Positions 54,770-62,566 of a DNA stretch of 64,000 bases are shown piece by piece (the first letter of the stretch is position 1; each line of letters opens with the position of its first letter). The DNA lies in assembly GCF_001889025.1 (NCBI RefSeq), contig NZ_CP018154.1:603501-667500 (forward strand), in the 5' to 3' direction. Origin of the DNA: Sphingorhabdus lutea. GTDB lineage: Bacteria > Pseudomonadota > Alphaproteobacteria > Sphingomonadales > Sphingomonadaceae. A program made the translations under genes and the position numbers. The notes beneath the pieces are model-generated. The model had not been told where the DNA came from. It saw only the letters and a list, made by a program, of their open reading frames with translations, and did not search any database.

Positions 54770-55159
54770 TTACCAGCTATGTGAGAGGTAATAATACGGC
54801 CCGACTAACGGGCCTCTGCAGGAATGCCAGAGATCACCATTATGCTTTCCAAGTAGATCAGATACTCGCTGTTCCAGGTCGTAACCTCCGACCTCTTGAT
54901 GGACGGCGTCGGTAATGAATTCGAAGTAATTGATACCTTCTGCCATCAGAAACTTGAGATAATCAATAAGGCTATCTTGGCCGACTTTCACTAAAAGCTG
55001 ACGTTCTGCTTTATACTCGGCAAGTGCGGCGGTTGCTTTGGGGCCAAGGTTCGCGAGCACTTTCGTATTTAGCTTGTTTTTATTCGCTTCAGAAAGCTGT
55101 TCAGCCAATTCTTTGCGAGTATCGAGAGGGTATGCTTGAAGCTTAATATTGGTAGTCAT
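54770..55159 (-). CDS. hypothetical protein, 129 residues
   Basis: Soluble, charged protein with a Leu-rich helical N-terminal half (A-E-Q-L-S-E-A-N-K-N-K-L) and a Tyr/Trp/His-rich C terminus (G-P-Y-Y-Y-L-S-H-S-W). I do not recognise it. It lies upstream of the ATPase gene on the same strand, with an AT-rich Shine-Dalgarno-like AAAATAAA before the start. Confidence that it is a gene rests on its length and position. Confidence 0.6.
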   Translation of the reverse strand: MTTNIKLQAYPLDTRKELAEQLSEANKNKLNTKVLANLGPKATAALAEYKAERQLLVKVGQDSLIDYLKFLMAEGINYFEFITDAVHQEVGGYDLEQRVSDLLGKHNGDLWHSCRGPLVGPYYYLSHSW

Positions 55160-55289
55160 TTTTATTTTCCAGTGTGTTCACTGGCCGCCAACCAGCAATC
55201 AAAAACGTTCCTTTTGCTGGCGAGGCAAAAGGTCGAATTGACAACGTCTTGATTGTTTGAAGGCGTAAGAAGGCCTCGACGCAAATGTG

Positions 55290-55313
55290 GCGTTGTTCAG
55301 TTCGAACTAACGC
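55290..55313. promoter_or_regulatory. palindrome upstream of the small element genes
   Basis: GCGTT-...-AACGC with a perfect ten-base centre AGTTCGAACT. The 55160-55462 gap has no gene; it also contains GGCGGTG / CACCGCC at 55341-55378. Either could be an operator for the 54770-55159 gene or the element's replication functions. Confidence 0.45.
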
Positions 55314-55462
55314 CCTCATTGCACTTGCGGAGGGCTACTTGGCGGTGGTCAACATTCTGCCATTTGCCAAGCACCGCCGAGATAACATCGTATTTTTGAT
55401 TTTCAAGTCACATTTGAAAAAATTTTCAATATGCAACGTGAACTTTGAGTTTTATTGCCCCG

Positions 55463-55720
55463 TTATTCATCTGATTTTCGCCCTTTGGCAAAAGGCCCTA
55501 GGACAATAACCGCTGTCATTAGAAGCAATCCAGCCAACGGATATTGATTGAAGGCCTGCAACAGCGCCAAAGCACAGATGACAGTGAGCGTTTGCCGAGG
55601 GGCTCGCACCAATGCGACTAACAGCCCGACTGCTAGAAACGCCAAGAAGGCCGCCAAGGCTATCCTAAGCGTGACAAGCGCGAAGCTCAGGACGATAAGC
55701 CAGAGCAATAGCCGCATCAT
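55463..55720 (-). CDS. small membrane protein, 85 residues
   Basis: Three to four hydrophobic helices over most of the length (L-W-L-I-V-L-S-F-A-L-V-T-L; L-L-V-A-L-V-R-A-P; L-L-L-M-T-A-V-I-V-L-G). Its start overlaps the stop of the 55717-55938 gene by four bases (ATGA), indicating coupling. No family recognised. Confidence 0.6.
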   Translation of the reverse strand: MMRLLLWLIVLSFALVTLRIALAAFLAFLAVGLLVALVRAPRQTLTVICALALLQAFNQYPLAGLLLMTAVIVLGPFAKGRKSDE

Positions 55721-55938
55721 GCCCCTGCCGCCAAGCCGCAGGCGTGTGAGCGTATACAGCCAGATTTGATGCTGTTTCGCGGAACGTCGGCTCGATATTG
55801 CGGCAGAGAGGTGATTTCTTCACCAGGTGGCTCTATTCTCCTTACATTGGCTGTTGCGTCAGCATCTTTGCCGCTCGTTTGCAGGACGTGTCGGACGTAA
55901 AGCGGATGTTTGTGCGATATGGTTTTGATGTAATTCAT
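55717..55938 (-). CDS. small hypothetical protein, 73 residues
   Basis: A basic, Cys/Arg-containing peptide with no recognisable domain. GAAAGGA lies seven bases before the ATG, preceded by a terminator-like hairpin with a T run. Overlaps the following small membrane-protein gene by four bases. Coding status is plausible from the ribosome site and overlap. Confidence 0.5.
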   Translation of the reverse strand: MNYIKTISHKHPLYVRHVLQTSGKDADATANVRRIEPPGEEITSLPQYRADVPRNSIKSGCIRSHACGLAAGA

Positions 55939-55964
55939 TTGAGTTTCCTTTCAGGCATAAAAAA

Positions 55965-55983
55965 AGCGCCCATGAAGGACGCT
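55965..55983 (-). terminator. hairpin with T tract in the leader of the 55717-55938 gene
   Basis: AGCGTCC / GGGCGCT (one G-T pair) followed on the minus strand by seven T residues. It ends 27 bases before the next start codon, and the ribosome site lies in between, so it works as a terminator for the previous gene or as an attenuator. Confidence 0.65.
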
Positions 55984-56015
55984 GCTGCCGATATTCTTGA
56001 AGTGAGATTGCTGGT

Positions 56016-56417
56016 TCAGGCTTTGGTATATTCCCGGCACATGGCCAGCAGATCGCTGTCGGTATCTGGATGGTTTTCAACAAATACATTTATGCCGAAG
56101 CCATCGTCGCTGATGATGAAGACAAATTCATACCAGCCGTCATGCGCTTCAATCCATTCCCAGGAGGGCGTGAAATCAGGTTGGCCATAGCACGCGCCAT
56201 CGACCATGTTCTGCAGCAATGACCAGCCGAGTTCGTGCTCTGCTTCCGCTGCTGTATCTCCCGGCTGGATAACGAGAAAGTGGGAGAGATCGCTTAGATC
56301 AATCCCATCCCATTCGGTCAGCTGGTTTTGGCGCAGGGACAGCAGGTGTTTAAGGGTATTGTCGGCAAGCAGCCGTATTGTGCTGTTCATTGCAGCGGAT
56401 GTTCGTAGTGAAATCAT
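56016..56417 (-). CDS. hypothetical protein, 133 residues
   Basis: Acidic soluble protein with D-G-W-Y-E-F-V-F-I-I-S-D-D-G-F-G-I-N-V-F-V and W-E-W-I-E-A-H-D segments, suggesting a compact alpha/beta fold. AAAGGA lies nine bases before the ATG, just after another hairpin-T-tract leader. No family recognised; similar sequences would be expected on sphingomonad plasmids or islands, which I cannot check. Confidence 0.65.
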   Translation of the reverse strand: MISLRTSAAMNSTIRLLADNTLKHLLSLRQNQLTEWDGIDLSDLSHFLVIQPGDTAAEAEHELGWSLLQNMVDGACYGQPDFTPSWEWIEAHDGWYEFVFIISDDGFGINVFVENHPDTDSDLLAMCREYTKA

Positions 56418-56446
56418 TGTGTGTATTCCTTTCGGGCATAAAAAAA

Positions 56447-56470
56447 GCCCCCGGAATTTCTTCCGAGGGC
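56447..56470 (-). terminator. hairpin with T tract in the leader of the 56016-56417 gene
   Basis: GCCC-C-GGAA / TTCC-A-GGGC type stem with seven T residues after it on the minus strand, 30 bases before the start codon. Resembles the neighbouring hairpin-leader arrangement at 55965. Confidence 0.7.
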
Positions 56471-56498
56471 GATGAACTGAGGCGGGGCTCTCCCTATC

Positions 56499-56771
56499 TC
56501 ATATAAGATACTCAATTTCGCGCGTTGACAAACTAGCCTTCATATTGCTCACGTCTGCTATAGCCCGAGAGTAGAAATTAGCATTTGAATTGCTGAATGA
56601 CACAAATTGGGCGGGAAGCGGACATTGGGACGGATGACTTCTAATGGCAGCTACATCCGGAAAGCAGATATCGGCTTGATCTTGGTTCTGAGTTAGGATT
56701 ATGGTCGATGAAAAGTTGATCTTTATTCCCAAGATGTTTGCCTCTGCTGCTTGTGCGGCAGTTATATTCAT
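56499..56771 (-). CDS. hypothetical protein, 90 residues
   Basis: Small protein with L-T-Q-N-Q-D-Q-A-D-I-C-F-P-D and a Ser/Asn-rich C-terminal region. AGGA lies four bases before the ATG. Divergent from the large GHKL-nuclease gene, 79 bases apart; no recognised domain. Could be a small regulator or partner of that gene, but nothing in the sequence says so. Confidence 0.45.
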   Translation of the reverse strand: MNITAAQAAEANILGIKINFSSTIILTQNQDQADICFPDVAAIRSHPSQCPLPAQFVSFSNSNANFYSRAIADVSNMKASLSTREIEYLI

Positions 56772-56850
56772 ATGGTCCTAAAGCGTATTCTTTTGACCAA
56801 GTTAGCTTGCCTCACTATGTTTGCGGTATGTTGGTCGAAAGAAATGAATT

Positions 56851-58791
56851 TTGAGCGATCTTTTTGAAAATACACCTCTTACATATGACCCTCGATTTTT
56901 AGAGGATCATGCCGGTTCGATCATCAAAGACCCCACTACGGCTCTTGTGGAGTTGGTCGCCAACGCATGGGACGCCTATGCAACCCGAGTGGACATTACA
57001 TGGCCCTCAACCGAACAAGCATTCGAGATCAAAGATAACGGCTTGGGAATGACAGAAGAGCAATTGAACGCTCGTTGGAAGCGATTCAACTATAACCGTG
57101 TCAATGAGTTAGGCGAATATACAGACCCACCAGAAGACTTGGAGGGGTATCGCAAACGCCGGGCATTTGGCCGCAATGGAAAGGGGAGGTTTGCAGCCTT
57201 CTGTTTTTCATCCCCGTTCCAAGTTGAAATTGGCAAGGAGGGCATAAAGTGCTCGTTCAGGATGAAAAGGACACCGCTCAAACCGTCGCCGTTTCACATT
57301 AAAAAACTGGCAGAAGAAAAATCAACTTGGCGTGGCTTCAAGATCATCGGTGAAGAAATTCAGCCCGCCGGGATGAGCGCTGATATGGCGCGGTCTGTTC
57401 TTAGCACAAGGTTTTTAACGAACCCAGAGTTTGAAGTTTTCGTTGAAGGTAAGAAGGTCACATTTGAAGATATTCCATCCCACGGGGTAGAAACTATCCA
57501 AGTCCAGATTGATGCAGCAACAACAGTCGAAATGGTTGTTATCGACAGTGAGAAAACGGATCGATCAACCAAACAGCACGGTATTGCGTGGTGGGTAACA
57601 GATCGGCTTGTGGGAGCCTGTGACTGGAAGAATTTTGAAGACCAATCAGTACTTGATGGACGGCGTGAAGAGGCAAAGCGTTATACGTTCATTTTAAAAG
57701 CAGATCACCTAAAACCAGACGTTTTGGCCGATTGGTCTGGCTTCAAACAAGACAGTGAGAGCTGGAACCAAACCCGCAAAGCCTGTGAAGATGCTGTTCG
57801 GTCAAAACTGTTTGAGCTGACTGCGGCAAAAAGAGCTGAGACCAAAAATCAATGGTTGGAAAATCATTCGAGCCTACAGCATACGTTACCAAAGCGCAGC
57901 CAAGAACGCCTTTCTACTGCGCTCGATAATATAATGGAAAAGTGTCCTAGCCTTGGTCCAAACCAAGTTCAGCAGGTCATGGATGTACTGGCGAGTATGG
58001 AACATGCCGAAAGCCAGTATGCCTTGTTGGCCAAGATGCAAAATATGTCACCGGATGACTTCGACAACTGGAATGATATCTTAGATCGCTGGACTACGGA
58101 ACTCGCCAAAGAAGCGTTGGATGAAGTTGAGAAGCGATTGCGAATACTAGCTGAATTATCAAACAAAACAGCAGACAAAACGACAGACGAAGTGCAAGAT
58201 CTCCAGCCACTCTTTGAACGAAGCTTGTGGATTTTCGGCCCGCAGTTTGAGAGCATTGAGTTCACTTCAAACAAAGGGATCACAACAGTGATCCGCGAAC
58301 TGTTTGGTGTTCAGGAGAAGGCCGAGACAATCCGTCCTGATTTTGTGGTTTTGCCGGATAGTTCGATTGGATTCTATTCGCGGCCCAACTATGATGACGA
58401 AGGTGATCAAAATGGCTGTGCTGTCCTCTCAATAGTTGAACTGAAAAAACCCGGTGTTCCGCTTGGCTCTAAGGAGAAAGACCAAGTTTGGAAATATGTG
58501 AAAGCACTTGAGCAACGTGGATACATCAGCCGTTATACCAAAGTTTTTGGCCACGTTTTGGGGGATCAAATCGCGGCAGGTGAAGATGAGCCGCGCAAAG
58601 AATGGTCAGATTCTGTAGTTATTAAGCCATGGCTCTATACAAACTTTATTGCGCAAGGTGAAAAGCGTATGTTCCAGCTTAGAGACAAGCTTGCTGAGGC
58701 TCCATTTATGCAAGAATATTTGACAAGCAAACCGCTTGAAAAGCGGACAGTAGCGCCGCTACAAGGTGATTTATTAAACGGCGGGGGATGA
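56851..58791 (+). CDS. GHKL ATPase fused to a Shedu-like PD-(D/E)XK nuclease
   Basis: A 646-residue protein. N-terminal GHKL (Hsp90/MutL/MORC-like) ATPase: N-box E34-L-V-A-N38-A-W-D41, G1-box D62-N-G-L-G-M, G2-box G107-R-N-G-K-G112. The middle (~150-440) is a transducer-like and helical part. The C terminus (residues ~445-600) has R-S-L-W-I-F-G, P-D497-F-V-V, V-E530-L-K532 and D-Q545-V-W-K-Y, matching the DUF4263/Shedu branch of PD-(D/E)XK nucleases. TTG start (a TGA stop two codons upstream excludes earlier codons). Interpretation as a defence protein is an inference from fold combination and genomic island position. Confidence 0.8.
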   Translation: MSDLFENTPLTYDPRFLEDHAGSIIKDPTTALVELVANAWDAYATRVDITWPSTEQAFEIKDNGLGMTEEQLNARWKRFNYNRVNELGEYTDPPEDLEGYRKRRAFGRNGKGRFAAFCFSSPFQVEIGKEGIKCSFRMKRTPLKPSPFHIKKLAEEKSTWRGFKIIGEEIQPAGMSADMARSVLSTRFLTNPEFEVFVEGKKVTFEDIPSHGVETIQVQIDAATTVEMVVIDSEKTDRSTKQHGIAWWVTDRLVGACDWKNFEDQSVLDGRREEAKRYTFILKADHLKPDVLADWSGFKQDSESWNQTRKACEDAVRSKLFELTAAKRAETKNQWLENHSSLQHTLPKRSQERLSTALDNIMEKCPSLGPNQVQQVMDVLASMEHAESQYALLAKMQNMSPDDFDNWNDILDRWTTELAKEALDEVEKRLRILAELSNKTADKTTDEVQDLQPLFERSLWIFGPQFESIEFTSNKGITTVIRELFGVQEKAETIRPDFVVLPDSSIGFYSRPNYDDEGDQNGCAVLSIVELKKPGVPLGSKEKDQVWKYVKALEQRGYISRYTKVFGHVLGDQIAAGEDEPRKEWSDSVVIKPWLYTNFIAQGEKRMFQLRDKLAEAPFMQEYLTSKPLEKRTVAPLQGDLLNGGG

Positions 58792-58828
58792 CCTATCCGC
58801 GATCGTTAGCGCTGTAATTTGGCTGGAT

Positions 58829-58852
58829 GGCGCATCAGGAAAACTATGCGCC
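58829..58852 (+). other. inverted repeat after the GHKL-nuclease gene
   Basis: GGCGCAT / ATGCGCC, loop of ten bases, without a T tract; possible weak terminator. The rest of 58792-59190 contains two 27-base repeats listed separately and no convincing gene. Confidence 0.4.
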
Positions 58853-58967
58853 GTTGAGAGAGATTCTTCGTGGCGCTCTCCCAGCCCAATAACAAAAGCA
58901 TATACTCGTGCAGAGACTTATAACAAAAACCGGAAACTTAGCGCCTGCTCTGCTGGAGACAAGGCTG

Positions 58968-59087
58968 TGACCGTTTTTGCGCCCAAAGCAGACATTGAGC
59001 CGGATAACATGAACGCCCGTAATTGGGGCGGAAGCCAACGGGCAGCTTTTGTATTTCTACTGTCCGCTTTTGCGCCCGTAGCGGACA
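58968..59087. repeat. two copies of a 27-base palindromic repeat near the right end
   Basis: 58968-58994 and 59061-59087 share 22 of 27 bases around TTTTGCGCCC. The second copy has perfect TGTCCGC / GCGGACA ends; the first is degraded. The pattern resembles short dispersed palindromes seen in sphingomonad genomes. Confidence 0.6.
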
Positions 59088-59190
59088 CAAGCCCGTGTTT
59101 CTAGCCAAAGCACCACCCACGCCATACCCAAGCGCGCATCCACGTTTAAGCACTTCCCGTAGGAAACAGTTTCACACTAAGCTGAAGGAA

Positions 59191-59265
59191 TGGTGCTGCT
59201 AGAGAGAATTGAACTCTCGACCTCGTCATTACCAATGACGCGCTCTACCACTGAGCTACAGCAGC
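59191..59265 (-). tRNA. tRNA-Thr(GGT), integration target of the element
   Basis: A 75-base tRNA with encoded CCA. Acceptor GCTGCTG pairs with (T)AGCAGC; anticodon loop TTGGTAA reads ACC; T-arm GAGAG-TTCAATT-CTCTC. The 3' half differs by four bases from the displaced copy at 47287, with compensating pairs, so the present tRNA carries the element's own 3' half. Confidence 0.95.
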
Positions 59266-59379
59266 TGACCATAAAGACATAAAGTCAAGCGCGCCTATGC
59301 CGATATGCTTGCTATATTGTCAAGATAAGATAGTTGATTGAAGCAAATAAATTGAATATTTTTTCAAAAAGAGGATGAA

Positions 59380-59529
59380 ATGCCGCAAAATGACACAAAA
59401 AACAGCAAGGCAGAGGATAAAGCGAAGCGTCTTGGCGAGGCGTTGAGAGAGAATCTGCGCCGTCGTAAGTCGCAAGCACGCGATTTAAAGCCAGAAAAAA
59501 AGGGTGAATCGGATTCGCAATCGCAATAA
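59380..59529 (+). CDS. small basic conserved-looking protein, 49 residues
   Basis: Starts MPQNDTKN and continues with a helical A-K-R-L-G-E-A-L-R-E-N-L-R-R-R-K-S-Q-A-R segment, then a Lys/Ser-rich tail. AAGAGGA lies four bases before the ATG, an excellent ribosome site. The Leu/Arg periodicity suggests an amphipathic helix that binds nucleic acid or membrane. I believe a similar short protein is present in sphingomonads, but cannot verify this. Confidence 0.65.
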   Translation: MPQNDTKNSKAEDKAKRLGEALRENLRRRKSQARDLKPEKKGESDSQSQ

Positions 59530-59554
59530 AATGCGTTTGAGCGAATAATGTGGA

Positions 59555-60430
59555 TTAAATATCCGTTTTAATTAGCCAATCATGAAATAAACGCACCACG
59601 CGTTTACGCATATCGCGGTGGCGGCATACAAACCAATAGCTATAGGGGCTTTGAATCTCAAAATTAAATAATCGGGTGAGGCGCGGATCACGGGCATCGG
59701 AAAAATGGCTGCCATGCATAATCGCAACGCCAAGGCCGTTGGCCGCCGCCTCCAACATTAATGGGCCGCTATCCATATGGTCGATGGAGGCGGGGCGCAA
59801 ATTGGGCACATTAACCTCTGCGCACCATGCCTTAAATATTTCGGGCATTTCGCTATGCACTAATATAGTTTGGCCCGTCAGATCCTCTGGCCTTTCAAGC
59901 TTATGTTCCGCTGCCAATGTGCGCGATGCGATGGCATAGACCATATTTTGGTCCAATCGCACGCTGTAAAGTGAGGGATCAACCTTATCCGTGATAATAA
60001 TTGCCGCATCAATGACATCACCCAATAATTTTTCTGCATGCGCCGATGTGTCGACATCAATATGCAATTTGGGATAAATTCGCCGCAATTCGGGTAATTT
60101 TGGGATAAGCCGCTGTGACCCGAAAAGGGGCAATACCCCTAATCTTAAACGGAAATTATTACCATCAGATGCCAAATCCTCCACCGCCTCTGCCATCGCG
60201 TCCAATGCCGGTGATACCGCGTCCAGCAAAATTTTGCCATCGGCGTTTAAAATCATGGATTGCGATTTACGGTCGAATAAAGGCTTACCGACAAAATCCT
60301 CTAACGCCTTTAAACGGCGGCTTAATGCGGGTGCAGATAATGCAAGTTCATTGGCCGCCGCCTTTGCAGAGCCCATGCGTGCCACACGGACAAATGCTTC
60401 TAATGAACGGAGGGGGGGGAGGCGGCGCAT
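59555..60430 (-). CDS. LysR family transcriptional regulator (GcvA-like)
   Basis: A 291-residue LysR regulator. R-R-L-P-P-L-R-S-L-E-A-F opens the winged helix; A-N-E-L-A-L-S-A-P-A-L-S-R-R-L-K-A-L-E is the recognition region; C-terminal effector domain has D-P-S-L-Y-S-V-R and D-S-G-P-L-M-L-E-A-A-A-N-G-L-G-V-A-I. The M-R-R-L-P-P-L start is preferred over a Met 14 codons upstream in a hydrophobic lead. Target genes unknown. Confidence 0.9.
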   Translation of the reverse strand: MRRLPPLRSLEAFVRVARMGSAKAAANELALSAPALSRRLKALEDFVGKPLFDRKSQSMILNADGKILLDAVSPALDAMAEAVEDLASDGNNFRLRLGVLPLFGSQRLIPKLPELRRIYPKLHIDVDTSAHAEKLLGDVIDAAIIITDKVDPSLYSVRLDQNMVYAIASRTLAAEHKLERPEDLTGQTILVHSEMPEIFKAWCAEVNVPNLRPASIDHMDSGPLMLEAAANGLGVAIMHGSHFSDARDPRLTRLFNFEIQSPYSYWFVCRHRDMRKRVVRLFHDWLIKTDI

Positions 60431-60574
60431 TATGTAAATCCATGTAAATATAAGAAGAATCGCCATATACAAAACATTGATGATATGAATGATTCGTGAT
60501 TAAACAGCGACATTATGCGTGAATTGCAAAATGTGCAACTCACTATTTTCTTTTCGCAATTGCACAAATTCTGA

Positions 60575-60663
60575 CCCTATGCGACTAGGGCGCTGCCTTT
60601 AGAGGCATCCTCTCCTAAATACTCTATATATGGGCTGCGACATAAGTTGCGGCCCTTTTTTTT
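60575..60663 (+). ncRNA. candidate small RNA with C-rich loop and strong terminator
   Basis: CCCTA-TGCGAC-TAGGG hairpin (60575-60590), TGCCT-TTAG-AGGCA hairpin (60594-60607), an unpaired CCTCTCCT (60609-60616) that could pair with Shine-Dalgarno sequences, and a final GGGCTGCGAC / GTTGCGGCCC stem (60632-60655) with eight Ts. No reading frame covers it, and both neighbouring genes start elsewhere. The 5' end is uncertain (no clear -10/-35). Remaining 60431-60802 shows nothing else recognisable. Confidence 0.55.
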
Positions 60664-60802
60664 GCGATTTAATGGGGCCAAAATGACGGCAGAGGCCGCA
60701 CAGCTATATGCCCAGACATATAAATTAAAATATTGCACTTGTTTAATCTATAAATAACTGTAACGGATAAGAAAATTACAGATATTTGGGGGATTATTTT
60801 AT

Positions 60803-60994
60803 ATGGATAAAAAGCCAGAAGTGCCATTTCAGGCTGCATTGCCCGCAATTGTGGTCACAATCGCTGCGGTCATTCAGACTGTGGTTGCTTTAACAACTTT
60901 GAATCAGACCAATTTGATTATTGCCATTGGCTGCAGCGTCGTATCGATATTTTTATGGAAAAAGCATTTTGATAAATCAAAGGCAGAAAAATAA
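60803..60994 (+). CDS. small membrane protein, 63 residues
   Basis: Two hydrophobic helices (residues ~10-30 and ~36-53) and a Lys-rich C-terminal end. GGGGGA lies before the ATG, and the next gene's ATG overlaps its TAA. Unknown function. Confidence 0.65.
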   Translation: MDKKPEVPFQAALPAIVVTIAAVIQTVVALTTLNQTNLIIAIGCSVVSIFLWKKHFDKSKAEK

Positions 60995-61206
60995 TGGATA
61001 ATGGGCAAAAGCAGAATAACAAACCTTTAATCGTGGCTGCACTTTTTGGTATTCCGGGGCTTCTTATCACCTTGATTGGGCCGTTTAAGGGCATGGGTGA
61101 TGCGATTAAGCCGGGTTTGGGTGATTTATTAAATGGCGGCATTGGCATGACATTGTTGATATTGGCCGCCGTCGCGGCCGTCGCGGCCAAAAAACGCAGC
61201 AATTAA
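60994..61206 (+). CDS. small membrane protein, 70 residues
   Basis: Two hydrophobic segments with a Gly-rich loop (L-L-I-T-L-I-G-P-F-K-G-M-G; G-I-G-M-T-L-L-I-L-A-A-V-A-A-V). Starts by one-base overlap with the previous gene's stop, suggesting a translationally coupled pair. Convergent with the MFS gene, overlapping it by four bases. Function unknown. Confidence 0.65.
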   Translation: MDNGQKQNNKPLIVAALFGIPGLLITLIGPFKGMGDAIKPGLGDLLNGGIGMTLLILAAVAAVAAKKRSN

Positions 61207-62552
61207 TCCAATTTGCGCCATCCCCATAATAAAAGGAAGATTAAGCCGCTTAACATTAAAGCAAAGCTGGCCGGTTCATAATAATTATATAATGCCACGC
61301 CAATGGCCGGCGCCGCAATATATGCCGCGCCATTGATGGAGGCGACTTTGCCGGCAATGTCGCCTTGATAACTGCGATCCACGGCCAATGATGCACCGGC
61401 GGTAAATCCCGGACGGGTCAGGCCAAATCCCAAAGATGAAATGGCGTAGCCAAGGCTGATTGTCGAAAAATCACGGCCTATTGCGATGATTAAAATACCG
61501 ATTATGGCCGCGATTGATCCCCAACGAACACAGACTGAGGGACTTAACGACAAAAGCGGGATAAGCCCCCATTGCGACAAAAGCGTGGCAATGGCGCCAA
61601 TAAACATCACCGATCCAATCATGGAAACTGCCATTGCGGGCTGATCATATAAATGCAGCCGATCGCGCACCAAAAATCCGATAACGCCCAATAAAATTGC
61701 CTGTGCATGGCCGACGACAAGACCGGATAACAGCCATTTGAAAATTTTGCTGTCGCGTAAATTTAATGGGGCTCTATCGGTGCTTTGCCCGTTGTCATTC
61801 TCATCAATGTCACCATCGGGCGCATTATTAACTGACGCCGAACTGGGGTAACTGGCCACTGCACCGCGTGCGGCAAATTTTGGCGTGTCATTGGGCAAGC
61901 GTAATTTTAACGCAGCCCACACCGCAATACCAAATGCGCCAAACATGAATAATGGGCCGGCAAGGCCAAATGGTTCAAACACCAAATATGCCGCCACCGC
62001 CGGACCAATAACAGTGCCTAGCCCAAAGGAAGATGCAAGCAGCGCCATGGCTTTTGATCTTTCCTCTGCCTCGGTTCGGGCGGCAAGATATGCCTGAACC
62101 GCTGGGGGTGCGGCGGAACCAAATCCGCCATATAGGCTGCGGAACAGGGCGAATATGATAAATGTGAGCCCCGCGCCAATCCACCCATGCAGGCCAAGCC
62201 ACAGGCTGACCCCGCATAGCAGCATGGAGGATATAAAGCCCCACATGCCCCAGCTCATCAATAATTTGCGGCCCCTTTTGTCCGACATACGCGCCCATTT
62301 TGGCGCGGTCCAAACCCATAAAAGCGCAGACCAGCTAAATGCCATGCTGACCCACACATCGGAAATTTTCAATGTGCTGGAAATGGCGGGTAATGTGGCC
62401 TGCATCGCGGTATTGCCTGCAGCCGCCACCATCATGACCAGAAATAAAATAACCAAACGGTCATTGGGTACGCTTCCAATTTTTGGTGCAATTTTGGGGG
62501 CGTTTTTTGGGCTGTTATTTTGAGGTTTTTGCATATTATTCATGCTCTTCAT
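61203..62552 (-). CDS. MFS transporter (TetA/TCR-like subfamily)
   Basis: A 449-residue transporter with 12 hydrophobic helices. P-K-W-A-R-M-S-D-K-R-G-R-K-L-L is motif A between helices 2 and 3; a second, weaker A-like motif occurs after helix 8. The N-terminal tail has several Asn-Met repeats. The TCR/TetA-type motif points to drug or metabolite efflux; substrate unknown. Fifteen bases downstream of an ABM-domain gene on the same strand. Confidence 0.88.
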   Translation of the reverse strand: MKSMNNMQKPQNNSPKNAPKIAPKIGSVPNDRLVILFLVMMVAAAGNTAMQATLPAISSTLKISDVWVSMAFSWSALLWVWTAPKWARMSDKRGRKLLMSWGMWGFISSMLLCGVSLWLGLHGWIGAGLTFIIFALFRSLYGGFGSAAPPAVQAYLAARTEAEERSKAMALLASSFGLGTVIGPAVAAYLVFEPFGLAGPLFMFGAFGIAVWAALKLRLPNDTPKFAARGAVASYPSSASVNNAPDGDIDENDNGQSTDRAPLNLRDSKIFKWLLSGLVVGHAQAILLGVIGFLVRDRLHLYDQPAMAVSMIGSVMFIGAIATLLSQWGLIPLLSLSPSVCVRWGSIAAIIGILIIAIGRDFSTISLGYAISSLGFGLTRPGFTAGASLAVDRSYQGDIAGKVASINGAAYIAAPAIGVALYNYYEPASFALMLSGLIFLLLWGWRKLD

Positions 62553-62566
62553 TGATAGTCATCATG

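Noticed and set aside
58844..59153. Two overlapping minus-strand frames of 64 and 71 codons near the right attachment site
   Set aside because: They span the 27-base palindromic repeats, have Cys/Arg-rich shadow-like composition and lack ribosome sites.
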